A stretch of DNA of 33,995 nt. It comes from Candidatus Gastranaerophilales bacterium (GTDB taxonomy: Bacteria > Cyanobacteriota > Vampirovibrionia > Gastranaerophilales > Gastranaerophilaceae). This document shows positions 16,591 to 24,718 of the stretch, one piece after another; position 1 is the stretch's first letter, and the number at the start of each line of letters is the position of its first letter. Below the pieces are notes generated by a model. The model saw only the letters and a list, made by a program, of their open reading frames with translations. It did not search any database and had not been told where the DNA came from. The stretch spans positions 1 to 33,995 of the forward strand of contig UNSK01000020.1 of assembly GCA_900552525.1 (NCBI GenBank), in the 5' to 3' direction. The position numbers and the translations under genes are program-made.

Positions 16591-18054
16591 ATGAATTGGA
16601 TAATAACTGAAAACAATAAGAAAATAAATGCTTTTGATATTCCGACAATTTCAATCGAAGAGATAAAAGCGGATGTTGAAAAAATGAAAATGCGTGTAGT
16701 TGGTTTCTTCGGAAAACAAGAATTTAATAATGTAAGACTATACGTTGTTATGGCTGAGGATAAGATAGGTAAACTTTATGTGACATCATCTCTATTTACA
16801 CCGGATGTAAAATCATATGAATCGTTTACTCAGAAATTTCCGGCATTTCATATCTTTGAAAGAGAGTTCTATGAAGAGTTTGGAATAGAACCTCTTAATC
16901 ACCCCTGGCTGAAGCCGGTTCGAAACAATCAGGATGCTTACCCGTTTTTTGAAATGGAGGGAGAAGATATCCATCAGGTTGCTGTAGGACCAATTCACGC
17001 AGGTGTAATTGAACCGGGGCACTTCAGATTTATGTGTCAGGGTGAAAAAGTGTATGATTTGGAGATTATGCTCGGCTACCAGCATAGAGGAGTGGAAGAA
17101 CTTTTCTTAAAAGGTAAAGGATATAACAATCGGCTTGCAGAATCTGTTTGCGGTGATTCCGTAATTGGTTATAATATGGCATATTCTCAGGCAATGGAAA
17201 CTTTATCGGATACGCCAGTTTCTTCAAAGGCTCAAATAATTAGACGTGTTGCTCTGGAAATGGAGAGAATTGCAATACATATCGGTGATATGGGTGCAAT
17301 TGCCGGAGATATGGCTTATTTAATGGGGGCTTCAATTTTTGGTATAACAAGAACTCTTGTTATTAATACAATGCTTGAAATATCCGGAAGCCGTTTTGGC
17401 AGAGGGTTAATTAATGTCGGCGGTGTAAACTTCGATATTGATGAGGCTTTGTCTAAAAAGATTATAGATATGCTTGACGGTGTTGCAAAAACTGTTGACA
17501 GAACTACAAAAGTTATGCTGAAAACTCCTTCCTGTATATCAAGAATGGAAAGAACCGGTGTTGTATCAACAGAAACAGCACAGGCTCTCGGCGCAGTAGG
17601 TATGGCAGCGCGTTCATCAGGGGTTGATATTGATACAAGATTCGATTTTAACGATAAATGGTATACCTCTCTTGATGTTGTTAAACCTTTTAAAGCAACA
17701 GGTGATGTGCATTCAAGATTTAAACTCCGCTATAAAGAGATTAAACAATCTATGCAGATTGTTAAAAAACTTTTAGACAAGCTTAAGGAGTTCAGAAATG
17801 AGCAGATTTTAACAAATCCAAACAAAACTCTTGCTCCAAATGCTTTTGCTATTTCAATGACTGAAGGATGGAGAGGCGAGATTGTTCATATTGCTTTAAC
17901 AGGTGCTAATGGTGAACTTTTAAGATACAAGATGAAAGATCCATCATTCAACAATTGGTATATGCTTGCAATGGCTGTGAGAAATAATGGAGTTTCTGAC
18001 TTCCCGCTCTGTAACAAGAGTTTTAACTTGTCATATTGTGGTAATGATTTATAA
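16591..18054 (+). CDS. HyfG-like catalytic-type large subunit lacking NiFe ligands (Ehr-type)
   Basis: A fused NuoC-like (about 1-105) and NuoD-like (about 120-487) subunit as in HyfG/HycE. Family marks are GPIHAGVIEPGHFRF (133-147) and GYQHRGVEELFLKGKGYNNR (162-181). In NiFe hydrogenases the following L1 motif is CGxC; here it reads SVCGDS with only one Cys (C187). The C-terminal L2 motif DPCxxC is replaced by NLSYCGNDL, again with one Cys (C483). Both metal-binding Cys pairs are therefore gone and no hydrogenase maturation peptide is present. By known family logic this is an energy-converting hydrogenase-related (Ehr) subunit, not an H2 enzyme. AAGAAGG precedes the start. Confidence 0.9.
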   Translation: MNWIITENNKKINAFDIPTISIEEIKADVEKMKMRVVGFFGKQEFNNVRLYVVMAEDKIGKLYVTSSLFTPDVKSYESFTQKFPAFHIFEREFYEEFGIEPLNHPWLKPVRNNQDAYPFFEMEGEDIHQVAVGPIHAGVIEPGHFRFMCQGEKVYDLEIMLGYQHRGVEELFLKGKGYNNRLAESVCGDSVIGYNMAYSQAMETLSDTPVSSKAQIIRRVALEMERIAIHIGDMGAIAGDMAYLMGASIFGITRTLVINTMLEISGSRFGRGLINVGGVNFDIDEALSKKIIDMLDGVAKTVDRTTKVMLKTPSCISRMERTGVVSTETAQALGAVGMAARSSGVDIDTRFDFNDKWYTSLDVVKPFKATGDVHSRFKLRYKEIKQSMQIVKKLLDKLKEFRNEQILTNPNKTLAPNAFAISMTEGWRGEIVHIALTGANGELLRYKMKDPSFNNWYMLAMAVRNNGVSDFPLCNKSFNLSYCGNDL

Positions 18055-18068
18055 AAAGGAAGATAAAA

Positions 18069-18803
18069 ATGTTTGATATAATTAAATTAAAATATTTTCA
18101 GGGAAATCAATTCATACCGGATATTCCAAATGCGCCAATGCGCAGTCAATTTAGAGGTTTCCCAATCTTAAAACAATGCGGTGATGTTGACGAAAGTGTC
18201 TGCCCTACAGGTGCATTGAAAGCCAATCCTTTGTCTATTGATATGGGCAAATGTACGCTTTGCGGTGCTTGTAAATGTCAGTCTGTACAATTCAGCAACT
18301 ATTATAAATTGTCGTCAACAGACAAAAATAAACTTGTTATTACAGAAAATATGACGCCGGAAGAATTCGAAAAAGCTGCAATAACAGCAAGAAAAGAGAT
18401 TCGACGAGTTTTTTCAAAATCATTAAAGCTCAGACAGGTTTCAGCTGCAGGATGCAACGGATGTGAAATGGAATTAAACGCGTGCTCAAACTGCAACTTT
18501 GATATGGGAAGGTTTGGTATTGATTTTGTAGCTTCTCCTCGTCACGCTGATGGAATTGTAATAACAGGACCTATTTCAGAGAATATGGCTTATGCTCTTG
18601 AAGACTGCTATAAATCTACTCCTGACCCTAAAATAGTAATACTGGCAGGAGCTTGCGCAATTTCTGGCGGTGTTTTCCAAAATTCTTCTAAACTAAATAG
18701 AGAATTTTTGGAAAAATATCCGATAGATTTGTACATACCAGGGTGCCCTGTTCACCCGCTTACATTTATAAACGGGGTTTTAGATTTTATAACCAAAAAA
18801 TAA
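18069..18803 (+). CDS. HyfI/NuoB-like small subunit with N-terminal ferredoxin domain
   Basis: The C-terminal half is NuoB/HyfI-like and keeps all likely ligands of the proximal [4Fe-4S] cluster: C129 and C132 (GCNGCE), C196 (GACAISGG) and C226 (PGCPVHP). The N-terminal part (about 30-75) is a ferredoxin-like domain with CPTG (C45) and CTLCGACKC (C62, C65, C68, C70), enough for one [4Fe-4S] cluster. So HyfH-like and HyfI-like roles are fused or merged in one 244-aa chain. Electrons probably enter through the ferredoxin domain and reach the metal-free large subunit. It is last in the operon, followed by a strong terminator. AAGGAAG precedes the ATG. Confidence 0.9.
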   Translation: MFDIIKLKYFQGNQFIPDIPNAPMRSQFRGFPILKQCGDVDESVCPTGALKANPLSIDMGKCTLCGACKCQSVQFSNYYKLSSTDKNKLVITENMTPEEFEKAAITARKEIRRVFSKSLKLRQVSAAGCNGCEMELNACSNCNFDMGRFGIDFVASPRHADGIVITGPISENMAYALEDCYKSTPDPKIVILAGACAISGGVFQNSSKLNREFLEKYPIDLYIPGCPVHPLTFINGVLDFITKK

Positions 18804-18809
18804 CCGGAA

Positions 18810-18835
18810 GAGCTCTGATTTTCAGAGCTCTTTTT
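18810..18835 (+). terminator. Terminator of the Hyf-like operon
   Basis: A perfect 9-bp stem GAGCTCTGA / TCAGAGCTC with a three-base loop is followed by TTTTT. It begins seven bases after the last gene and also lies at the 3' end of the convergent small gene. Confidence 0.92.
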
Positions 18836-19139
18836 ATAATCCAAAATATAGTTTGTTTAACTCTGCAACAGTTGTTGCACCTGGTCTTAGTTCTTCCAAC
18901 TGTGCTCTTTGGGTATCTTGAGCAGCCTCAAGAGGCTGAACCTGCAAATTCTGCTTTTGTTCTTCCTCCTGTCTTGTTTGAATTTTTTGAATTAATTCTG
19001 TCTTCGCCTGTTCAAGCTTAGTTTTGTCAATACTTTTATTCCCGCTCGGAGCAATTCCAAGTTTCATTAACTCCTGAAGTATTCTTAAATACTCAGGATC
19101 AGAATAGGCTGAATGTATTGCTTGAACGGCTGCTACCAA
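18834..19139 (-). CDS. Small soluble hypothetical protein, Gln/Glu-rich
   Basis: Not recognised by function. It has 101 aa with a TTG start (19139) supported by AAAAGGAG seven bases upstream; no ATG fits. The N-terminal half is globular-looking (SDPEYLRILQELMKLGIAPSG). The middle is a charged helix (KLEQAKTELIQKIQTRQEEE), possibly coiled coil. The C-terminal end is GATTVAELNKLYFGL. There is no signal peptide or membrane segment. Its stop codon lies in the T-run of the shared terminator. Function is unknown. Confidence 0.7.
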   Translation of the reverse strand: MVAAVQAIHSAYSDPEYLRILQELMKLGIAPSGNKSIDKTKLEQAKTELIQKIQTRQEEEQKQNLQVQPLEAAQDTQRAQLEELRPGATTVAELNKLYFGL

Positions 19140-19286
19140 TTTAGAACTCCTTTTAGCTTCTAATTATATAATTCCACCATTAGACTTATTTATAACTTTC
19201 ATACGCTAATATCTTTACAAAAATTCATAAACGAGTTAAAATATATAATGTTACGTTAATATTTTGTTACAAACTGGCAATAAAAT

Positions 19287-19315
19287 TTGTTTTGGGTTTT
19301 TAATTAAAATATAAT
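19287..19315 (+). promoter_or_regulatory. Sigma-70-like promoter of the TpsB gene
   Basis: TTGTTT (19287-19292), a 17-base spacer and a consensus TATAAT (19310-19315) lie 53 bases before the start codon. Confidence 0.65.
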
Positions 19316-19368
19316 GTCAGGTGTACTAATATTACAACCCAATAATCTAACTTAGGAATACGGAAATT

Positions 19369-21147
19369 ATGAAGAAACAAATAAGCTATTTGCTCACCGT
19401 TTTATGCCTTTTGTCTGTAAATAAGGCATTTGCAGACCCTATGGCTGGAACAGTTTTGCCGGCTCAGGTTCAATCAGAACTCGGCGGATATAACCCCGGA
19501 GCATATAATACTACTGAATTGCAAAATATTAACCATTATCAAATTGATAGAAGTTATATTCAGTCATTTGATGATGTAAGTAAAGATGAACAGATTTATG
19601 ATGCTTCAATAGAAGAAAATCAAGCTAGAGAGGGTGTATTATACAATCCTCACTTTTTACTTCAAAAAATAAATTTTGAAGGTAATACAAAAATACCTTC
19701 AGAAGAACTAGAAAAACTAGGTCTTGAAGTTCTAGGAGAAGATGTTTTCTTTGATGAACTGCTGGAAGTATGTCAGAAAGTAACAAATTATTATAGAGCA
19801 AAAGGCTACCTTACATCTTATGCAACAGTTCCTCCTCAGAGAATTGTTGATGGTGTTGCGACAATAAGAATTGTTGAAAGTAAAGTCGGCGAAATGAATA
19901 TTGAAGGCGAAAAATGGACCAGAGAATGGTACTTGCGCCACATTATTATGGGTAAAGCAGGGCTTAGAGAAGGTGATGTGTTCAATGCTAAAAACCTTCA
20001 AAGAGCAATGAAAGAAATTAACAAGGAAGATTATGTTCAAGTGCAGACTGAAGTTGAAAGACAGGCAGAAGGCGATGAGAACACTACAATCACCTTGAAT
20101 GTAAGAGATAGATTCCCTGTTAATCTTAATTTCTCATATGATGACTACGGCCGTTCTTATACCGGCTCTCAAAGAGTTTCATTCCTTGTAGGTATGGACA
20201 ACCTTACAGGTTTAGGTGATAAAATCTACGGCGGTACTATTCTTTCATCCGGTGCAACAGGCTGGATGGCTGGATACTCATTACCGGTATCTTCATATGG
20301 AACAAGATTGTCTTTCGATTTTTCTGACTCTCATGTTAGACTGGGCGGGCCTTACAAAAACTTAAATGTCAAAGGTAACGCACAAAGCTATTTCTTTAAA
20401 TTAACGCAGCCTATTATACAAACTGCTAAATCAGATTTGATATTCTATACAGGTTATGACTATGTAAATGCAAATACATCAGCAAATATTGCAGGCAATC
20501 CTTTAAGATTATCAAATTATAACTTGAATGTATGGCGTTCCGGATTATATGGTATGACTGATGATAACTACGGACGTTGGTTAGGAAATTTAGGCGTTGA
20601 CTTTGGTATGGGCGGTGACGGCCACGGCGCAATACAGGATACTACATTCTTTAAAGTTACAGCAGGTGCTACCCGTGTTCAAAGACTATTCGGCAGAAGT
20701 ATGGGTATTGTAAGAGTAAACGGTCAGTACTCTCCAAATAAATTGTTTGCAGCTGAACAAATGCAGATGGGCGGGCCTTATACATTAAGAGGTTACCAGC
20801 CGGCTGAATTAATCGGTGATTACGGTGTGACCGGTACTGTTGAATATAGATTCCCTGTTCCATTCCTCGATAGAATTCTCCCAAGGGTAGATGAAAGATT
20901 GAAACTTGCAGTATTCTATGATTGGGGCTGGTTAGGTGAAAACGGCGGTATTTATAATTATCCTCAACAGTTCTTGCATTCAGTAGGTTTTGGTACATAC
21001 GTAAACTTTACAGACTGGCTTACAGCACAGATCGGTGTAGGTTTCCCTCTCGGAAGAGATTATAACGAAAACACCGCAAGGTTTTACTTCAGTGTTAACT
21101 CTGACTTAGACAGATTAATTCCTTTGAGAAACCCTGAAAAATTATAA
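19369..21147 (+). CDS. ShlB/FhaC-type outer-membrane transporter (TpsB, Omp85 superfamily)
   Basis: A 592-aa outer-membrane protein. Residues 1-22 are a signal peptide (MKKQISYLLTVLCLLSVNKAFA). After a polar region, two POTRA-like domains span about 95-245 (LQKINFEGNTKIPSEEL; VVPP-like TVPPQRIVDGVATIRIVE). The C-terminal 16-strand-type barrel runs from about 250 to 592. The Omp85/TpsB signature L473-R474-G475-Y476 is present near the conserved GDYGVTGTVEYRFP. Members export large TpsA exoproteins or haemolysins in two-partner secretion; an Omp85-like assembly role is the alternative. No TpsA partner is in the window. It is direct evidence of a diderm envelope. Confidence 0.9.
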   Translation: MKKQISYLLTVLCLLSVNKAFADPMAGTVLPAQVQSELGGYNPGAYNTTELQNINHYQIDRSYIQSFDDVSKDEQIYDASIEENQAREGVLYNPHFLLQKINFEGNTKIPSEELEKLGLEVLGEDVFFDELLEVCQKVTNYYRAKGYLTSYATVPPQRIVDGVATIRIVESKVGEMNIEGEKWTREWYLRHIIMGKAGLREGDVFNAKNLQRAMKEINKEDYVQVQTEVERQAEGDENTTITLNVRDRFPVNLNFSYDDYGRSYTGSQRVSFLVGMDNLTGLGDKIYGGTILSSGATGWMAGYSLPVSSYGTRLSFDFSDSHVRLGGPYKNLNVKGNAQSYFFKLTQPIIQTAKSDLIFYTGYDYVNANTSANIAGNPLRLSNYNLNVWRSGLYGMTDDNYGRWLGNLGVDFGMGGDGHGAIQDTTFFKVTAGATRVQRLFGRSMGIVRVNGQYSPNKLFAAEQMQMGGPYTLRGYQPAELIGDYGVTGTVEYRFPVPFLDRILPRVDERLKLAVFYDWGWLGENGGIYNYPQQFLHSVGFGTYVNFTDWLTAQIGVGFPLGRDYNENTARFYFSVNSDLDRLIPLRNPEKL

Positions 21148-21154
21148 AATAAAA

Positions 21155-21185
21155 AATAACCGGATAATAAATCCGGTTATTTTTT
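21155..21185 (+). terminator. Terminator of the TpsB gene
   Basis: An 11-bp stem AATAACCGGAT / ATCCGGTTATT with loop AATAA is followed by Ts. It is placed between convergent TpsB and purA and may serve both strands. Confidence 0.92.
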
Positions 21186-22458
21186 ATCTGAATATTGTCT
21201 GCTCTCTATCTGGGCCGACACTTATAATTCCTATTGGGGCTCCGATTAAATCTTCTACCTTTTCAATGTATTTTTTTGCATTCTCCGGCAAATCTTCATA
21301 TTTTCTAATGCTGCTGATTGGAGTTTTCCAGCCGGGCACTGTTTCATAGATAGGTTCTAAATACTTATGAATAAATACATCTGTAGGATAAGTCGTATAC
21401 ACCTTATCATTTCTACAGTCTTTGTAAGCAGTGCAGATTTTAATCTCATCAAAAGTGTCAAATACATCAATTTTGGTAAGTGCAACTTTAGTTATGCCGC
21501 CGACTAAAACAGCATATTTCATAATAACAGAGTCAAACCAGCCGCATCTTCTAGGGCGGCCTGTGGTAACCCCGAATTCGTGACCAATATCCTGAATCAT
21601 TTTTCCTGTTTCGTCGGTTAATTCTGTAACAAAAGGTCCTTCACCAACTCTAGTTACATATGCTTTTGAAACCCCTACTACTTCCTTTATCATTGCAGGG
21701 CCATAGCCGCTTCCAACGGCAGGTCCGCCCCCCATAGGGGTTGAACTTGTTACAAATGGATAAGTACCATAATCAACATCAAGCATAACACCTTGAGCGC
21801 CTTCAAAAAGGATTTTCTTGTCTTTATAGCGGTTTAATAAATCCTGCCAATCAAAGCATACATATGGCTTAAAGAGTTCGGCATACTTTTCGCATAATGA
21901 AAGAATGCAATCACGCGTATATTCTTCTAATCCATAAACATTTTTCAGCATCTTATTTTTTATCGGAAGAATCATGTCTATTTTTTCATTAAGTGCCTCA
22001 AAAGAATATAAATCTTGAATTTTAAAACCAATTCTAGCGGCCTTATCTGTATATGTCGGTCCAATGCCTTTCTTGGTTGTTCCAATTTTACCCTTACCCG
22101 AGTGAGCTTCGCTGTAACCGTCAATTTCTATATGATAAGGCATTGTAATAGAGGCCAGAGGTGATATTTTTAGATTTTTGAAATCAACTCCCTCAGCCTT
22201 AAGCTCATTAAGCTCCCTTTCAAAAGATTCCGGATGTATAACCGTTCCAGCTCCAATAAAACAGATTGTTTTATCATATAATATTCCAGAAGGTATCATG
22301 TGAAATTTATATGTTTTCCCCCCCGCTACAACTGTATGACCGGCATTACATCCGCCTTGATATCTAATGATTAAATCTGCTTTCTCCGCAAGCAAGTCTG
22401 TAATCTTCGCTTTCCCCTCGTCACCCCATTGGGCGCCGATAACGACAGTATTTTCCAT
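21184..22458 (-). CDS. purA: Adenylosuccinate synthetase
   Basis: Condenses IMP and aspartate with GTP to adenylosuccinate, the first committed AMP step. The 424-aa chain shows the N-terminal GTP loop QWGDEGKAK (D13, K16), the catalytic H41 in NAGHTVV, KGIGPTYTDKAAR, the GAQG motif, the IMP/GTP region VTTGRPRRCGWFD, LTKIDVFD and the C-terminal GPDREQTI. In most family members the loop reads GDEGKGK; here residue 17 is Ala instead of Gly, an unusual but probably tolerated change. AGGAGAG precedes the ATG. The upstream neighbours nfnA-like and the 69-aa gene run in the same direction, with a hairpin between that may attenuate read-through. Confidence 0.97.
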   Translation of the reverse strand: MENTVVIGAQWGDEGKAKITDLLAEKADLIIRYQGGCNAGHTVVAGGKTYKFHMIPSGILYDKTICFIGAGTVIHPESFERELNELKAEGVDFKNLKISPLASITMPYHIEIDGYSEAHSGKGKIGTTKKGIGPTYTDKAARIGFKIQDLYSFEALNEKIDMILPIKNKMLKNVYGLEEYTRDCILSLCEKYAELFKPYVCFDWQDLLNRYKDKKILFEGAQGVMLDVDYGTYPFVTSSTPMGGGPAVGSGYGPAMIKEVVGVSKAYVTRVGEGPFVTELTDETGKMIQDIGHEFGVTTGRPRRCGWFDSVIMKYAVLVGGITKVALTKIDVFDTFDEIKICTAYKDCRNDKVYTTYPTDVFIHKYLEPIYETVPGWKTPISSIRKYEDLPENAKKYIEKVEDLIGAPIGIISVGPDREQTIFR

Positions 22459-22477
22459 TAATTTTCTCTCCTAATAT

Positions 22478-22502
22478 AAAAAGCCGGTATAAATCCGGCT
22501 TT
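22478..22502 (-). terminator. Terminator or attenuator between the 69-aa gene and purA
   Basis: On the minus strand the stem AAAGCCGG, a short loop and CCGGCTTT continue into TTTTT. It ends only about 20 bases before the purA start, so partial read-through could feed purA. Confidence 0.75.
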
Positions 22503-22510
22503 GCTAATTT

Positions 22511-22720
22511 CTATCCATTGTTACTCTGCGCTTGTTTCGCCTTTGCTTGTTTGGCTTGAACATCAAGCATAGAATTATGTGCCATCATATAAACCGAGCA
22601 TATCTTATAGTTTTTCAGATACCATGCGCAGTTTTCTTGCATACAAACAATTTCTACCTGTGAGCCAACGCTCATTAGAGGACATAAAGGTATTGCTTTT
22701 TCTTGATCACGAGGTGCCAT
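22511..22720 (-). CDS. Small Cys-containing hypothetical protein (69 aa)
   Basis: Not recognised. The chain begins MAPRDQEKAIPLCPLMSVG and carries four Cys spread as C13, C26, C31 and C41 (PLCP, VCMQENCAWYL, KICSVY), a pattern compatible with a metal site. It ends in an Ala/Lys/Gln-rich tail. The pattern of Trp, Tyr and Cys residues suggests a conserved small fold. It lies 18 bases after the nfnA-like gene and has its own GGAGATAA-type ribosome site, so the two are co-transcribed. A role in iron-sulfur or redox chemistry would fit the neighbour but is only a guess. Confidence 0.7.
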   Translation of the reverse strand: MAPRDQEKAIPLCPLMSVGSQVEIVCMQENCAWYLKNYKICSVYMMAHNSMLDVQAKQAKAKQAQSNNG

Positions 22721-22738
22721 TAATTATCTCCTATATTA

Positions 22739-23575
22739 TTACTTCGCCATTTTTAATAAATTGCAGTTTTCACTGCGTTTTTTTTCTTGATCTTTATAAA
22801 TCTTTGTTCTATTAATAACTTCGTCAAAGTCTATTTCATGTGCATTAAAATCCGGTCCATCAACGCAGGCAAATTTAGTTTTTCCGCCAACCGTCACCCT
22901 GCAAGCTCCGCACATACCTGTGCCGTCAACCATGATAGGGTTCATGCTTGCTTCTGTATAAATTCCTTTATCTCTGGTCAAATCAGCGACTGCACGCATC
23001 ATTGGCATTGGTCCAACTGCAATGGCATAATCAATCTTTTCAGATTTAATAAGCCTATCTAAAACTTGTGTGACAAATCCTTTTTCACCTAAAGATCCGT
23101 CATCTGTCGTTATAAATAATTCTGTGCATGCATCTTTCATTTTATCCTGCCAGAATATCAATTCTTTATTTCTGGCACCCATAATCATATAAACCTTGTT
23201 ACCAGCTTCTTTAAAAGCTTTGGCAATAAGATAGCAGGGTGCAGCGCCATAGCCTCCGGCCAGACAAACAACAGTGCCATACTTTTCAATATGTGTAGGC
23301 TGTCCAAGAGGACCTACTATATCAACGAGTTCATCGCCTTCATTAAGAGCAGCAAGTTTTTTAGTTGAGTAGCCTACTGCCATAAAAACAAGTGTAAGCT
23401 CTCCGGTTTCTTTATTAGCATCAGCGATTGTTAGCGGTACTCTTTCCCCATTCTCTTCTGCTCTAAAAATAATAAACTGGCCAGCTTTGGCGTTACGTAC
23501 GACAAAAGGCGCATCAATAGTTATTTCATACTGATTAGGACATAATTCTCTCTTTGATAATATTTTGTAGCCCAT
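22739..23575 (-). CDS. NfnA/SudB-like FAD/NAD-binding [2Fe-2S] reductase subunit
   Basis: Belongs to the ferredoxin-NADP reductase-like group that includes NfnA, sulfide dehydrogenase SudB and dihydroorotate dehydrogenase electron-transfer subunit PyrK. The FAD site is R45-VPLTIAD, and the NAD-binding loop is GGYGAAP (107-113). The C-terminal [2Fe-2S] ligands are D217, C222, C225 and C237 (GMCGACRV and FACVDGP), the Asp plus three Cys set known from NfnA. At 278 aa it matches NfnA. Its usual large partner (NfnB/GltD-like) is not adjacent. AGAGGAG precedes the start. Bifurcation between NADH, NADPH and ferredoxin is the likely role if a partner exists elsewhere. Confidence 0.9.
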   Translation of the reverse strand: MGYKILSKRELCPNQYEITIDAPFVVRNAKAGQFIIFRAEENGERVPLTIADANKETGELTLVFMAVGYSTKKLAALNEGDELVDIVGPLGQPTHIEKYGTVVCLAGGYGAAPCYLIAKAFKEAGNKVYMIMGARNKELIFWQDKMKDACTELFITTDDGSLGEKGFVTQVLDRLIKSEKIDYAIAVGPMPMMRAVADLTRDKGIYTEASMNPIMVDGTGMCGACRVTVGGKTKFACVDGPDFNAHEIDFDEVINRTKIYKDQEKKRSENCNLLKMAK

Positions 23576-23601
23576 CTAACTAAGCTCCTCTTTCACATAG
23601 T

Positions 23602-23630
23602 ATATTACCACAAATATGCTGTTCACTCAA
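23602..23630 (-). promoter_or_regulatory. Probable promoter of the nfnA-like/purA group
   Basis: On the minus strand TTGAGT (23630-23625), a 17-base spacer and TAATAT (23607-23602) lie about 27 bases before the start codon. Confidence 0.5.
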
Positions 23631-23636
23631 TAGACT

Positions 23637-23668
23637 AAAAAAAAACCTTTCTTCAAAAGAAAGGTTTT
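23637..23668 (-). terminator. Strong minus-strand hairpin with nine-T tail
   Basis: A 12-bp perfect stem (AAAACCTTTCTT / AAGAAAGGTTTT) with a three-base loop is followed on the minus strand by nine Ts. It stands just upstream of the nfnA-like promoter. Confidence 0.85.
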
Positions 23669-23745
23669 GGAATCTTTTTTAATTAATTCCTCATGTGTAG
23701 AAGGTTAGTGTGTAGGTTGTATGAAAGGTTTATATTATGAATTCG
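23637..23745 (-). ncRNA. Candidate small RNA upstream of the nfnA-like gene
   Basis: No ORF explains this segment, yet it has a promoter-like pair on the minus strand (TTTACA at 23780-23775, TATATA at 23758-23753) and ends in a strong minus-strand terminator. The transcript would be about 110 bases. The motif AACCTTTC occurs twice, once free in the middle and once in the terminator stem. The upstream gene already has its own terminator, so this hairpin has no other obvious client. Inferred only. Confidence 0.35.
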
Positions 23746-23830
23746 TTTTGTATATATATAAAGTATAAAACTTATGTAAAATTTCATAAACTATTAAATA
23801 TTGTTACATAACTTTACAAATTACATGTTA

Positions 23831-23864
23831 AAAAAGCCGCAATAATATATCTCGGCCTTTTTTT
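23831..23864 (-). terminator. Terminator of the 226-aa hypothetical gene
   Basis: GCCG / CGGC stem with A and T flanks and a long AT-rich loop, T-rich on both strands. It starts within ten bases of the stop codon at 23872. Confidence 0.65.
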
Positions 23865-23871
23865 ATTATTT

Positions 23872-24552
23872 CTATGGTATATATACTAAATTAGACAATT
23901 TATCATGCAGCATTCTTAATTTATAATCATTATTATTTGCTTTCTTTAAAGCTTTTTTTAGTGTTTTATTAGATTTAGCTTTGGTTGCAGGCTCTCTTCG
24001 AAGTAACACATCTATGTAATTATTAATATTGTCTAATATTCCAAACAAATCCCTAGAATCAATCGAGCTTTTCAGTTCATCGCCGGCTTGATGGATTTTG
24101 TTTCTACGGACAGTTTTACATGTATGTATATCCATAAATCCATTATCAATGAACCCTGGTAAGGTATATGGATCATAGGCTAAATCTTTTACAACAACAG
24201 GTTTATTCTTTTTATTACTTAAACTTTTGATAAATCTTACTATTGCGTTAGCTTCATTTTGATTTTTTACATTTTTCTTTTCTAGATTGACAGTAAGAAC
24301 ATCAGGATTGCTGCGACAGTGAATTTCTTGTAAATTAAATAATTTTTTTATTAGTTGAGTTCCTTTATAGTCACGGTCAAACTTTAGATTTATAGCATCT
24401 GTTAATGTTTTTTTCCCAATATTTAAATCAAAAGTGTGTGAGATAGCAGTCGGCTTTGTTGTGAACATTCGATATCCTTTATTGTTAGGAAGTTTGTAAA
24501 ATAGGTATTCTGGTAGTTGCTTAGCAACAGGGGATAAATTTGTTGGTATCAT
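23872..24552 (-). CDS. Hypothetical protein (226 aa)
   Basis: Not recognised. AAGGAGA lies before the ATG and a terminator follows, so it is a real single-gene unit. It has no signal peptide or membrane helix and is rich in Lys and Asn. The middle contains strand-like DAINLKFDRDYKGTQLIKKLF and later LTVNLEKKN, an order that loosely recalls GNAT acetyltransferase motif A, but the acetyl-CoA loop is not convincing. The C-terminal third is helical and strongly basic (TKAKSNKTLKKALKKANNN), which could bind nucleic acid. It borders the integrated element and could belong to the chromosome or to older mobile DNA. Confidence 0.6.
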   Translation of the reverse strand: MIPTNLSPVAKQLPEYLFYKLPNNKGYRMFTTKPTAISHTFDLNIGKKTLTDAINLKFDRDYKGTQLIKKLFNLQEIHCRSNPDVLTVNLEKKNVKNQNEANAIVRFIKSLSNKKNKPVVVKDLAYDPYTLPGFIDNGFMDIHTCKTVRRNKIHQAGDELKSSIDSRDLFGILDNINNYIDVLLRREPATKAKSNKTLKKALKKANNNDYKLRMLHDKLSNLVYIP

Positions 24553-24670
24553 ATTTTTCTCCTTTCACACGAGGCGTTTTTATTCCGATAAAAAACGTGA
24601 AGGTTCTGAATTGATTAATTTTTACAATATTGTTACATTTGTTAACAAAACTTTTTGGTAATTCAAGGGG

Positions 24671-24698
24671 TTGATTTTTGTTTTTTAGCATTTAATAA
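24671..24698 (+). promoter_or_regulatory. Orphaned original promoter of tRNA-fMet
   Basis: TTGATT (24671-24676), 16 bases and TAATAA (24693-24698) precede the truncated tRNA fragment at 24719. The sequence around the -35 (ATTCAAGG then TTGATTTTT) recurs before the intact tRNA at the right end of the element, so this is the promoter left behind by the insertion or a diverged duplicate. Confidence 0.55.
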
Positions 24699-24718
24699 TA
24701 GAGTGTAAGAAAATTTAT

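Noticed and set aside
11454..18803. Calling the operon a hydrogenase-4
   Set aside because: The large subunit lacks both Cys pairs needed for the NiFe centre.
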